From an uncultured Erysipelotrichaceae bacterium (GTDB lineage: Bacteria; Bacillota_I; Bacilli_A; Erysipelotrichales; Erysipelotrichaceae): a DNA stretch of 24,854 bases. The stretch spans positions 1-24,854 of the forward strand of contig CADBND010000029.1 of assembly GCA_902795875.1 (NCBI GenBank), written 5' to 3'. Below the pieces are notes generated by a model. That model had not been told where the DNA came from. It ran no database searches and saw only the letters and a program-made list of their open reading frames with translations. The translations under genes and the position numbers were made by a program. Shown here one piece after another: positions 1 to 7,476 of this stretch. How positions within the stretch are numbered: the first letter of the stretch is position 1; every line of letters begins with the position of its first letter.

Positions 1-100
1 AAAGAATATGGTCAGGATGAAGGGATTCGAACCCTTGACCTCTTACACCCGAAGCAAGCGCTCCACCAAGCTGAGCTACATCCTGAGGTCCATATTCTTT
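1..100. repeat. 11-bp inverted repeat flanking tRNA-Pro
   Basis: Bases 1-11 (aaagaatatgg) and 90-100 (ccatattcttt) are perfect inverted complements that bracket the tRNA. In the precursor transcript the leader could pair with a trailer segment that includes the encoded CCA. The helix would extend the acceptor stem, leaving a small bulge of three bases (ACC) on the leader side. Confidence 0.75.
9..85 (-). tRNA. tRNA-Pro (anticodon CGG)
   Basis: Read on the minus strand, this folds into a complete cloverleaf. The acceptor arms CAGGATG and CATCCTG pair over 7 bp, the D arm is GCTC/GAGC, the anticodon stem is CTTGC/GTAAG around loop TTCGGGT, and the T arm is AAGGG-TTCGAAT-CCCTT. The anticodon is CGG, which reads the proline codon CCG. 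The discriminator is A and CCA is encoded. A possible -10 box (TAGAAT, 112-117) lies about 26 nt upstream without a clear -35. Leader and trailer are complementary to each other (separate entry). The tRNA lies downstream of the ABC exporter genes on the same strand, and I see no clear terminator between them. Confidence 0.95.
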
Positions 101-147
101 TTGCATATACTATTCTACACTTTTTTTCACAGGATAGACAGTCTTTT

Positions 148-2037
148 TTACTCCAACTGTGCTTTACCTGTATACAACTGATAATAACGGCCTTTCTGGG
201 CGATCAGATCCTCATGCGTACCGCGTTCAATGATCTGTCCGTGTTCCAGTACGATGATCGCATTCGCATTACGTACGGTAGACAGACGGTGGGCGATAAC
301 GAAAGTCGTCCTTCCGCTCATCAGCTCATCCATGCCCTTTTCGATCAGCTTTTCCGTATGTGTATCGATCGAAGATGTCGCCTCATCAAGCACCATGACC
401 GGCGGATCAGCGACTGCTGCCCTGGCAATATTGAGAAGCTGTCTTTGTCCCTGCGACAGATTCGAACCGTTCTCTGTCAGCATCGTCTGATAACCGTGCG
501 GCAATCTCTCGATGAAAGAATCCGCATTGGAGATCTTCGCTGCCTTGATGCATTCCTCATCGGTCGCATCGAGACGGCCATAACGGATATTGTCCATGAT
601 CGTGCCGGAGAACAGGTTCGTATCCTGCAAGACCACACCGACCGATCTTCTCAGATCGTCTTTCTTGATCTCCTTGATCGGAATGCCATCGAACGTGATC
701 ATACCTTTGAGATCTTCCACATCGTAGAAGCGGTTGATCAGATTGGTGATCGTCGTCTTGCCGGCGCCGGTAGAACCGACGAAAGCGATCTTCTGACCCG
801 GTGTGGCATATAATGACACATCCTTCAGAACCGTCTTTCCCTCCACATAGGAGAACGTGACGTTATTGAGACGAATGTCACCTTTTAACTCAACATATTT
901 GGGTGGATCGATTGGGATCTTCCAAGCCCATCTTTCCGTCTTTCGATCGGTCTCGACAAGTTCTTCCCTGTCTTCTTCCACATTCACCAATTCGACGATA
1001 CCGAAATCCAGTTCGCCTTCCCTGTCCATCAGATCGAAGACTCTCTCCGCTCCGGCCAAAGACATCATGATGCCATTGAACTGCTGGGAAAGATTGGAGA
1101 TCGGACCACCGAACTGTCTGACAAACAGTAAGAAGGAAGTCAGATCACCGATACGCATATTCCCCTCGATGCACATCTTGGAACCGATGACTGCCACGAT
1201 CGCATAAGCGATATAAGACAGGTTCGCGTTGATCGGCATCAGAACGGAAGCATAAGCGTTGGTACGCAGAGAATACTCATGAAGTTTCTTATTGAATTCC
1301 ATGAAACCGTCCATTGTCTGCTTCTCGTGATTGAAAACCTTGATGACCTTCTGTCCCGAGAACATCTCCTGGGTATAGCCGTTGATATTGGAGATCTGTT
1401 TCTGCAGACCCGCAAACGTCTTTCTAGAGCCCTTCGCAAGCAGATAAGTCACGACAAACATGAAACTGAAGAAGACCACCATGATCAATGTGAGTCTGAA
1501 ATTCAGTGCAAACATGAAAGCGAAACAACCCACGATCGTGATCATAGTCGTGATCAGAGTCGGGAAACCGTCAGCGATCATCGGCCTTATCGTATCGATG
1601 TCGTTGGTATAGTAGTTCATGACCTCGCCATGGGTCCTGGTGTCAAAGAATTTGACCGGCAGTTTCTCCATGACGCGGAACAGATCCTGTCGCATGTCAT
1701 TGAGCACACCCGTAGAAACCAGGGACATGAGCTTGGAGAAACAATAAGAGGAGATCAGACCGCCGCTGTAAACAGCCACCATCACTCCCAGCATCCGCAT
1801 GAAACCGCTCATGTCGGGATTGCTTTGTCCGATAAACGGAACGATATAGTTGTTTATGATCGGGGTAAACAGATAGGAACTGATAATCCCGGTCAGAGAA
1901 GAAAGGATCGTAAAACAGATCGCCGCGATAAAACGGAAACGATACCGCTTTCCGATATAGGAGAACGTCCTGACGATCGTTCCCATGACGTCATTGGCCC
2001 GCGATGTACGGAGCTGTCTGTAACCTGTGTCTGCCAT
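148..2037 (-). CDS. Heterodimeric ABC exporter subunit, catalytic-site type (pair 1)
   Basis: This is an ABC half-exporter of 629 aa: an N-terminal six-helix transmembrane domain (about residues 30-335) followed by an NBD (about 386-625). NBD motifs are Walker A GSTGAGKT (421-428), Q-loop Gln471, signature LSQGQ (527-531), Walker B VMVLDE with catalytic Glu552, and switch His583. The complete Glu/His pair with a non-canonical SQGQ signature is the pattern of the TM288/LmrD-like partner in asymmetric exporters. The start codon overlaps the upstream partner's stop by one base (TAATG), and AAGGAG lies 10 nt before it, so the two are translationally coupled. A charged linker (about 338-385) between TMD and NBD is longer than in the other five subunits here. 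The likely role is ATP-driven export of drugs, lipids or peptides across the cytoplasmic membrane. The substrate cannot be read from sequence. Confidence 0.93.
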   Translation of the reverse strand: MADTGYRQLRTSRANDVMGTIVRTFSYIGKRYRFRFIAAICFTILSSLTGIISSYLFTPIINNYIVPFIGQSNPDMSGFMRMLGVMVAVYSGGLISSYCFSKLMSLVSTGVLNDMRQDLFRVMEKLPVKFFDTRTHGEVMNYYTNDIDTIRPMIADGFPTLITTMITIVGCFAFMFALNFRLTLIMVVFFSFMFVVTYLLAKGSRKTFAGLQKQISNINGYTQEMFSGQKVIKVFNHEKQTMDGFMEFNKKLHEYSLRTNAYASVLMPINANLSYIAYAIVAVIGSKMCIEGNMRIGDLTSFLLFVRQFGGPISNLSQQFNGIMMSLAGAERVFDLMDREGELDFGIVELVNVEEDREELVETDRKTERWAWKIPIDPPKYVELKGDIRLNNVTFSYVEGKTVLKDVSLYATPGQKIAFVGSTGAGKTTITNLINRFYDVEDLKGMITFDGIPIKEIKKDDLRRSVGVVLQDTNLFSGTIMDNIRYGRLDATDEECIKAAKISNADSFIERLPHGYQTMLTENGSNLSQGQRQLLNIARAAVADPPVMVLDEATSSIDTHTEKLIEKGMDELMSGRTTFVIAHRLSTVRNANAIIVLEHGQIIERGTHEDLIAQKGRYYQLYTGKAQLE

Positions 2038-3773
2038 TATTCCAGAGCTCCTTCCATCTGTGTGTGATAAAGATCGCGATAGACATCGTTTCTCTTCAGA
2101 AGTTCATCGTGCTTGCCGATATCCTGTATCATTCCATCATTCATGATGATGATACGGTCCGCTTCCTTCACGGAAGCGACACGCTGGGCGATGATGATCG
2201 TCGTCATCCCGCCAAGCTTCTCCTTGAGAGCCAGCTGGATGCGATGATCGGTATCCGTATCGACGGCACTTGTCGAGTCATCCAGAATGATGATCTTCGG
2301 ATGCTTCAGAAGTGCTCTGGCGATACAGAGTCTTTGTTTCTGTCCACCGGAAACATTGACGCCGCCCTGTCCGAGCTCTGTCTCATACTTTTCCGGCATC
2401 AGCTGGATGAAATCATCCGCCTGTGCATACTTGCAGGCCTCAACGATCTGTTCATGGCTTGCGTTGGGATCGCCCCACTTCATATTCTCTTCGATCGTAC
2501 CGGAGAATAAGGTATTCTTCTGCAGCACCATCGCGACTGCATCACGCAGTTTATCCAATTTGTATTCCTTGACGTTATGGCCGCCCACAAGGACCTCACC
2601 CTCACTTACATCATAAAGACGCGGGATCAGCTGGACCAGCGTCGACTTCGAAGAACCGGTCGGTCCCAGGATACCGATGACCTCACCGGAACCGATCGAC
2701 AGATCGATATCGCTCAAAGCGTCCTTTTCCGCATCATCGGAATATTTGAAAGAAACGTTCCTGAATTCGATCGAACCGTCTTTCACTTCAAGATCAGGGT
2801 CGCAATCCTTATCGGTGATCCTCGGTTCCTCATACAGGATCTCATTGGCTCTGTCTACCGAAGCCTGTGCCATGACGATCTGAAGGAAAACGTTCGAGAT
2901 CATCAGAAGCGCAAACAGGATACCTCTGATGTAAGAGATATAAGCCATGAAATTGCCGGTCGTCATCGTACCGCCGATGACATCCCTTCCGCCTAACCAG
3001 GCAATGATGATCATGCAGGCATACATGACCAGCTCAAAAAACGGTCTGTTCAGGATGACGATGCTTTCTGCACGTCTCTGTGCATCCATGACAGCTTTCG
3101 AAGCATCATCGAATTTCTTGTTTTCGTGATCTTCCCTTACGAACGTCTTGACGACACGGATCCCTTCGATATTCTCCTGCAGATCGCTGTCCAAAGCATC
3201 GAACTTCACCATCATCTTACGGAAAAGCGGATGTGCCTTCATGAAGATGAAGACCAGTCCGAATCCCAGTATCGGAAGAACGAAAGCAAAGACCTTCGCC
3301 AGAGAAGGATTCAAAGTAAATACGAAATAGGCACTCAATATCAGGTTGAACGGTGCTCTTATCAGCATCCTGACGATAGAGACATAGGCCATCCTCAGCA
3401 TTCGCATATCCGTGGTCATACGGGTCACGATCGTCGGAACCGGATACTTCTCGATATTCTCAAAGCTGAATTCCTGGATCTTCGAAAACATAGCTTCCCG
3501 GATATTACGTATGAACCCGGTCGAAGCGATCGAAGAGAAAAGCCCCGACAGGGAACCGAAGACAGCACCCAGAACAGCCAGCAGGATCATCAGCGTTCCT
3601 CTGCGCCAGATGTAGTTCATATCGCCCCCGAACTCATAGATCCCCTTATCGATGATCGAAGACATGACAAGCGGGATGAACGCATCGACAGCGACCTCAA
3701 GAATGGTAAAGACCGGTCCCAGAAGGGCCGCCCACCATCCGTCTTTTGTATATCTTTTCAACAGGTCAAACAT
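2037..3773 (-). CDS. Heterodimeric ABC exporter subunit, degenerate-site type (pair 1)
   Basis: This is an ABC half-exporter of 578 aa from the ATG at 3773. The transmembrane domain covers about residues 12-305 and the NBD about 333-575. Motifs are Walker A GPTGSSKST (370-378), signature VSGGQ (474-478), Walker B IIILDD ending in Asp499 instead of Glu, and Gln530 in place of the switch His. These substitutions mark the degenerate nucleotide site of heterodimeric exporters such as TM287. Its canonical SGGQ signature would complete the active site of the downstream partner. The start is uncertain. The frame opens at a GTG at 3830, but family alignment from memory favours the ATG at 3773 (MFDLLKRY). 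Neither has a good Shine-Dalgarno. A TAATAT box 7 nt before the ATG could mean a leaderless message. Confidence 0.9.
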   Translation of the reverse strand: MFDLLKRYTKDGWWAALLGPVFTILEVAVDAFIPLVMSSIIDKGIYEFGGDMNYIWRRGTLMILLAVLGAVFGSLSGLFSSIASTGFIRNIREAMFSKIQEFSFENIEKYPVPTIVTRMTTDMRMLRMAYVSIVRMLIRAPFNLILSAYFVFTLNPSLAKVFAFVLPILGFGLVFIFMKAHPLFRKMMVKFDALDSDLQENIEGIRVVKTFVREDHENKKFDDASKAVMDAQRRAESIVILNRPFFELVMYACMIIIAWLGGRDVIGGTMTTGNFMAYISYIRGILFALLMISNVFLQIVMAQASVDRANEILYEEPRITDKDCDPDLEVKDGSIEFRNVSFKYSDDAEKDALSDIDLSIGSGEVIGILGPTGSSKSTLVQLIPRLYDVSEGEVLVGGHNVKEYKLDKLRDAVAMVLQKNTLFSGTIEENMKWGDPNASHEQIVEACKYAQADDFIQLMPEKYETELGQGGVNVSGGQKQRLCIARALLKHPKIIILDDSTSAVDTDTDHRIQLALKEKLGGMTTIIIAQRVASVKEADRIIIMNDGMIQDIGKHDELLKRNDVYRDLYHTQMEGALE

Positions 3774-3924
3774 ACTAAATATATTAACACAAGTTAGGCC
3801 TATACGAGGCGAAAACACCGAAAACGCCACTTTTAATATCTTTTACATTTTCGGGTATCCAATAATATTTATTTCAATATCAAAAAAGTTGTAAAATAAA
3901 ATTACAAATAGTAAGGAGAATCTA
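3774..3924. promoter_or_regulatory. Divergent intergenic region, AT-rich
   Basis: These 151 bases separate the ABC pair 1 genes (minus) from the DUF937 gene (plus). On the minus side TAATAT (3781-3786) ends 7 nt before the ATG, with no recognisable -35. On the plus side the stretch 3871-3911 is very AT-rich and precedes a strong AAGGAG (3913-3918). A palindrome TAGGCCTA lies at 3795-3802. No open frame or RNA gene is apparent. Confidence 0.4.
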
Positions 3925-4605
3925 ATGAATCTATTACAGTTATTATTAGGATCGCTGACAAGCAACGATTCGATCAACTCTGTTTCCAAGAAAACAGGTG
4001 TTTCAGGCAACGGCATCTCCAAGCTTCTTATGATGGCAGTACCTCTTCTCATCACTTATCTGACGAAGAACGCTTCCAAAAAAGATGGTGCCACTTCATT
4101 ACTGAACGCTCTGACACAACACACGAGCACTGATACCGTATCCCAGCAGATCAAGAACGGCGACTCCACGGATGGCGCAAAGATCATCGGCCACATCCTG
4201 GGCAAGGATCAGAAGACTGTTGTCAGCTCACTGGCTAAGGAATCCGGACTTTCCGCCAAGGAAGTCAACGCAGTCCTCAACGCTGTCGCACCGGCTCTTC
4301 TCAACAGCTTAAGCACAGCTACGACTGCTACTGCCGCAAAACCACAGACCAACAAAGTCGACCTGTCTGACGGCATCGATCTTTCCGATATCGCTGCATT
4401 ACTCGGTGGCGGAAACGTATCCAACGCCCAGTCAAGCCCGGCAGCCGGTCTGCTTGGAAGCCTCTTAGGCGGCAACTCCAGCCAGTCCAGCGCAAACGCA
4501 GGTATCGAACTGCTCGGTTCGCTTCTCGGTTCTGCCAACAAGCCGACTGCTAACCAGTCCAACGGTACTGAACTGCTCGGTCTGTTGACATCTCTGATGA
4601 AATAA
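3925..4605 (+). CDS. DUF937 (YidB-like) family protein
   Basis: This 226-aa soluble protein has no signal peptide and no membrane segment. Residues 1-130 are helical and match the DUF937 style: an LLQLLLGSL start, a repeated T-G-V-S-G or S-G-L-S-A-K motif that resembles a helix-turn-helix seed, and the run AVLNAVAPALLNSL. The remainder (about 140-226) is low-complexity Ser/Asn/Gly/Ala with three near repeats of LLGSLLGG type. AAGGAG lies 6 nt before the ATG. It is transcribed alone, away from ABC pair 1, and ends at a strong bidirectional hairpin. The family has no established biochemical function that I know of, so I assign none. Confidence 0.8.
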   Translation: MNLLQLLLGSLTSNDSINSVSKKTGVSGNGISKLLMMAVPLLITYLTKNASKKDGATSLLNALTQHTSTDTVSQQIKNGDSTDGAKIIGHILGKDQKTVVSSLAKESGLSAKEVNAVLNAVAPALLNSLSTATTATAAKPQTNKVDLSDGIDLSDIAALLGGGNVSNAQSSPAAGLLGSLLGGNSSQSSANAGIELLGSLLGSANKPTANQSNGTELLGLLTSLMK

Positions 4606-4626
4606 ACAGTAAGCAACCCTTTCTGA

Positions 4627-4656
4627 AAAACAGATCTGCATCAGCAGATCTGTTTT
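4627..4656. terminator. Bidirectional rho-independent terminator
   Basis: A perfect 13-bp stem (4627-4639 with 4644-4656) has a 4-nt loop. It starts with AAAA and ends with TTTT, so it has a T-tract on both strands. It sits between the convergent DUF937 gene and yjjW and can end both transcripts. Confidence 0.9.
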
Positions 4657-4658
4657 CT

Positions 4659-5498
4659 TTATATCAACATGGCCTTCGAAGCACCTAACGACTTTGCGAG
4701 GCCTACGAAGGATAAGGCATAATCCTCATCCGTTGTGAGATCGCCCAGTTCCTTTCGGTGCTCATCCCTCACTCCGAATTGGCGATAACGGATGATCTTG
4801 TAGCGGCATTTGTCCTGTATGACTCCTGCAACATAGGTGACCGTCTCTGTGTTCTCCTTATCCCTGTCCGGGAAGATGATCGTACGCACCTCTTCAAGTT
4901 TTCCTACCGACAGAAGATAGTGCAGATTCTTAAGGATGACTTCGTTGGGATAACGGATCAGCCAGTCCGAGAAGTCCTTTTTATAAGCCTTCACGTCCAG
5001 CATCACCCCGTCGCAATACTCCAGTATCTCACTCTCTTTTTCAAAATCCAGATAACCGTTTGAATCCAACAATGTGGTCAGTCCCATTTCCTTCACCTTC
5101 GGAAACAGTTCGATGATGAAGTCCTTCCGAAGCGTACATTCCCCGCCGGAAAGCGTGATCCCCGCGATATAGGGAGCGACCCGCTTCACCTGTTCCAGCA
5201 CTTCATCCACGCTCATCATCGTGATCTTGGGCGACGCATTATGGGTACAGGTCTTGATGCAGGTATCACAGCCCACGCAGACATCCTTGTCCCAGACGAC
5301 TTTTCCCTCTTTCAGACTTAGCGCATTCACCGGGCAGGTCCTGATGCAGTCCCCGCAGTTATTGCACATGTTGATCGTCTCAGGATTGTGACAGAAACGG
5401 CAGTTGAACGGACATTCCTGAAAAAAGATGGCCATCCTGTTCGATGGACCATCTACATTGGAAAAGGGGATGATCTTATTGACCGGTGCTGTCCTCAT
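4659..5498 (-). CDS. yjjW: YjjW family glycyl radical enzyme activase (radical SAM)
   Basis: This 279-aa protein is a radical-SAM activase that would install the glycyl radical on YjjI by hydrogen abstraction using S-adenosylmethionine. The CX3CX2C motif is ECPFNCRFC, with cysteines 29, 33 and 36. It is followed by two ferredoxin-like 4Fe-4S motifs, Cys45/48/51/55 and Cys74/77/80/84. The SAM-binding TLSGGEC motif, common to activases, follows. I chose the ATG at 5498 (MRTAPVNK) because AGAAGGA lies 9 nt upstream. The frame is open to 5564, but that extension would overlap the upstream gene further. As placed, it overlaps yjjI by 23 nt, which implies coupled translation. The protein is cytoplasmic and oxygen-sensitive by family. 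Confidence 0.93.
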   Translation of the reverse strand: MRTAPVNKIIPFSNVDGPSNRMAIFFQECPFNCRFCHNPETINMCNNCGDCIRTCPVNALSLKEGKVVWDKDVCVGCDTCIKTCTHNASPKITMMSVDEVLEQVKRVAPYIAGITLSGGECTLRKDFIIELFPKVKEMGLTTLLDSNGYLDFEKESEILEYCDGVMLDVKAYKKDFSDWLIRYPNEVILKNLHYLLSVGKLEEVRTIIFPDRDKENTETVTYVAGVIQDKCRYKIIRYRQFGVRDEHRKELGDLTTDEDYALSFVGLAKSLGASKAMLI

Positions 5499-6996
5499 GA
5501 CGCTGTATCCTTCTGTCCAGGGCATGGGCACCTTCCTGAGCACCCTTGCCAAAGACGGTGACATTGTTCAAAGACTGTTTCTTGGCCTTGAGCTTTTCGA
5601 TCTCCGACTTCTTTACCAGATAACCGGTAACCCTTACGACATCACAGTTCTCCAGATAACCGGAGAAGTAACGCAAACCTCTTGAAAGAGAACCCTTGAT
5701 GATAGGCAATATAGCTTCCGGTGTCTTTTCATAAGTCTCTTCGAACTTGAAGATATCGCCTGTTCCTGTCGGGAAATACGGATGGAACTTCTCATTTGTC
5801 TCCAGCTGTTCCAACATCGTCGGCTCCGCAAAGATCGGAATACGTGTACCGGGTGAATCATCCATGCCATCGGTATCGATACCGACTTGCGCATGAAGTC
5901 TGTAGCGGTGGCCTGTCGCATCACAATACGGAGCTACGTGTTCAGACACTCTCTTGTCGATCACATCCATGATCCTTAGACCCAGATCGGTCGCTTCCTT
6001 GTTCATGCCGAAGCCCTTCTTCTTGTCTTCGATGCCCAGCAGATGATTGACACATTCCGCCAATCCCACCACACCGAACATGCCGGTAAAGTTCTCCTGT
6101 TTCACGAAACCTTCCGTAACTAAGAAGTTTGCCTTGAAGAAAGAAGCTTCCTCGACACAGAATTTAACTTTTTTATCCATATATTCAAGCTGCAGATCGA
6201 TGTATCTGGGCAATTCTCTTTCAAGGAAGTCATCCACATCCTTCGCTGTTAAGGAACATTCATATAGTCTCAAACGCGGAAGTGTGAAACCGCCGCCCGC
6301 CTTAAGCAGACCGTTGTAACAGGAAGCGATCGCATAATTCTCGCCCCATTCCTTCACAAACATCCTGTGATTGGCGAAAGACGGCTTGGCTGACTTCAAC
6401 ATGCATCTGACACAAGCCAGAGCGAAATCGTCACTCGTCTTTTCCGGATCGTATTTTAGTGTCAGGTTCGGGATCGCCAGCTGCATCTCTTCCGTCAGTT
6501 CCAGCAGCAGTCTTCCGGTAACGGAATCTTCCGGACCGATATCCGCATGTACGAAAGAATCGGTCAGTACCTTATCGATCTGAAGCAGGAAAAGACGCAA
6601 TACCTTCTTCGCAAAATCCCTATCCTCCTTCAAAACGAAAGGCTCCAGCAGTTTATCCAGATCTCCCAGATAGACCGGGAACGTCGTAACGGAAGGAACG
6701 TGCCGATAAAAGATCTCCAGTGCATTCACTGCTTCCAGAAGATCCTTTGGCGGCTCCAGACCTAAAAAGTCACAGCCCTTTTCAAAAAGCAGGTCATAAT
6801 CCGGACAGATGTAACGGGGACGGTAAGGCATCTTGCCTTCTCCCAGATCACACAAAGCGCCGGCTTCCTTGGCCTTATAGTATTCATCAGAAAAAACGAT
6901 CGTATCGTCACTGTTTTCACCAAGCTTCGCCAAAGCGATCAACTCCTGGTTATAAGTGAGCGTGGGATCTTTTACGATATTCAATGCTTCAGACAT
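5476..6996 (-). CDS. yjjI: YjjI family glycyl radical enzyme
   Basis: This 506-aa glycyl radical enzyme matches the length of E. coli YjjI (about 516). From recall it carries YjjI-specific blocks: MPYRPRYICPDY, the run containing LEPPKDLLEA, HVPSVTTFPVYLG and PNLTLKYDPE. The likely thiyl-radical cysteine is Cys226 in ASCYNGL. The radical glycine is Gly458 in RVTGY, about 48 residues from the C-terminus. I chose the ATG at 6996 because AAGAGGTG precedes it at a normal distance. An in-frame TTG at 7020 lacks a ribosome site. The activase yjjW overlaps its 3' end, and a cupin gene lies upstream on the same strand. The reaction of YjjI is not established to my knowledge. A role in anaerobic carbon metabolism is expected but unproven. 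Confidence 0.93.
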   Translation of the reverse strand: MSEALNIVKDPTLTYNQELIALAKLGENSDDTIVFSDEYYKAKEAGALCDLGEGKMPYRPRYICPDYDLLFEKGCDFLGLEPPKDLLEAVNALEIFYRHVPSVTTFPVYLGDLDKLLEPFVLKEDRDFAKKVLRLFLLQIDKVLTDSFVHADIGPEDSVTGRLLLELTEEMQLAIPNLTLKYDPEKTSDDFALACVRCMLKSAKPSFANHRMFVKEWGENYAIASCYNGLLKAGGGFTLPRLRLYECSLTAKDVDDFLERELPRYIDLQLEYMDKKVKFCVEEASFFKANFLVTEGFVKQENFTGMFGVVGLAECVNHLLGIEDKKKGFGMNKEATDLGLRIMDVIDKRVSEHVAPYCDATGHRYRLHAQVGIDTDGMDDSPGTRIPIFAEPTMLEQLETNEKFHPYFPTGTGDIFKFEETYEKTPEAILPIIKGSLSRGLRYFSGYLENCDVVRVTGYLVKKSEIEKLKAKKQSLNNVTVFGKGAQEGAHALDRRIQRHEDSTGQ

Positions 6997-7019
6997 AGCG
7001 CACACCTCTTTCGAATCCA

Positions 7020-7049
7020 ATTATAATTCAAGTGTCCTCTCAAAGACAC
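7020..7049 (-). promoter_or_regulatory. Possible yjjI promoter and small hairpin
   Basis: TATAAT (7020-7025 on the minus strand) lies 23 nt before the yjjI ATG. The matching -35 position (TGTCTT) is poor. Just upstream, GTGTC and GACAC (7032-7036 and 7045-7049) form a short inverted repeat that could be an operator or an attenuating hairpin between the cupin gene and yjjI. It has no T-run. Confidence 0.4.
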
Positions 7050-7057
7050 GGTCATGA

Positions 7058-7405
7058 TCATTTCAGAACGATCAAAGCGGTAAACAGACACTCCTCATCA
7101 TTCACATTCACGATCCCATGTCCGTGACCGTCCTCACAGATCATCACATCGCCTTCCTTTACTTCATATTCATTGCCATCATCATTGTAGATGGCCTTCC
7201 CTTTGTTTATGACAAAGATCTCCTTTTCCCCTTCATGCGTATGAAAACCGATACCGCAGTCCTTCTTCAAGACCATTTGCGCATATAGTCTTCCCTTCTC
7301 ATAGAGATCTTCCTTACTGCAGATATCCCGTATGAATACTTCACCGGGTCCTTCCCGCATCGCAACTCTCGTCTTGAACGTTCTCTCATCCTTCTTGATT
7401 ATCAT
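7058..7405 (-). CDS. Small single-domain cupin protein
   Basis: This 115-aa protein is a one-domain cupin. Motif 1 is GIGFHTHEGEKE, with metal ligands His55, His57 and Glu62. Motif 2, GDVMICEDGHGHGIVN, has His94 and His96. A beta-barrel metalloprotein is expected, with sugar-isomerase-like, regulatory or dioxygenase roles all possible. The ATG at 7405 has a strong AGGAGG 6 nt upstream. The longer open frame to 7471 would run through a terminator hairpin and is unlikely. It lies 61 bp upstream of yjjI on the same strand and may be cotranscribed with it. The specific substrate is unknown. Confidence 0.85.
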   Translation of the reverse strand: MIIKKDERTFKTRVAMREGPGEVFIRDICSKEDLYEKGRLYAQMVLKKDCGIGFHTHEGEKEIFVINKGKAIYNDDGNEYEVKEGDVMICEDGHGHGIVNVNDEECLFTALIVLK

Positions 7406-7430
7406 ATTGAGCCTCCTGATTCCTATTTCC

Positions 7431-7459
7431 ATTATAAAAAACCGCCGCGTTTGATTCCA
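7431..7459 (-). promoter_or_regulatory. Promoter of the cupin gene
   Basis: The -10 TATAAT (7431-7436) and -35 TGGAAT (7454-7459) are spaced 17 bp. The predicted start near 7424 gives a leader of about 19 nt carrying AGGAGG. The -35 sits in the loop of the preceding terminator, and the -10 begins with the last T of its T-run. Confidence 0.5.
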
Positions 7460-7469
7460 CGCCGACGGC
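7436..7469 (-). terminator. Terminator of the lipid kinase gene
   Basis: On the minus strand, CCGTCG-G-CG (7468-7460) pairs with CGCGGCGG (7449-7442), with one bulged G and one G-T pair. The 10-nt loop is followed by six T. It lies just after the kinase stop codon (7477-7479). Confidence 0.75.
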
Positions 7470-7476
7470 ATTTTTT

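Noticed and set aside
1279..2067. Open plus-strand frame of about 260 codons opposite ABC pair 1
   Set aside because: It is fully antisense to a gene with intact ABC motifs, has no family resemblance and is rich in His/Asp/Arg, as expected from a reversed coding strand.
3774..3830. GTG at 3830 as the start of the pair 1 degenerate ABC subunit
   Set aside because: The extra 19 residues look unlike the family N-terminus and have no ribosome site. The ATG at 3773 fits the family better, although it also lacks a ribosome site.
7032..7049. GTGTC/GACAC hairpin as a terminator of the cupin gene
   Set aside because: The stem is only 5 bp and no T-run follows. I list it only as a possible regulatory hairpin.
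7406..7471. Upstream extension of the cupin gene to 7471
   Set aside because: It would translate through the terminator hairpin of the lipid kinase gene, while AGGAGG sits just before the ATG at 7405.
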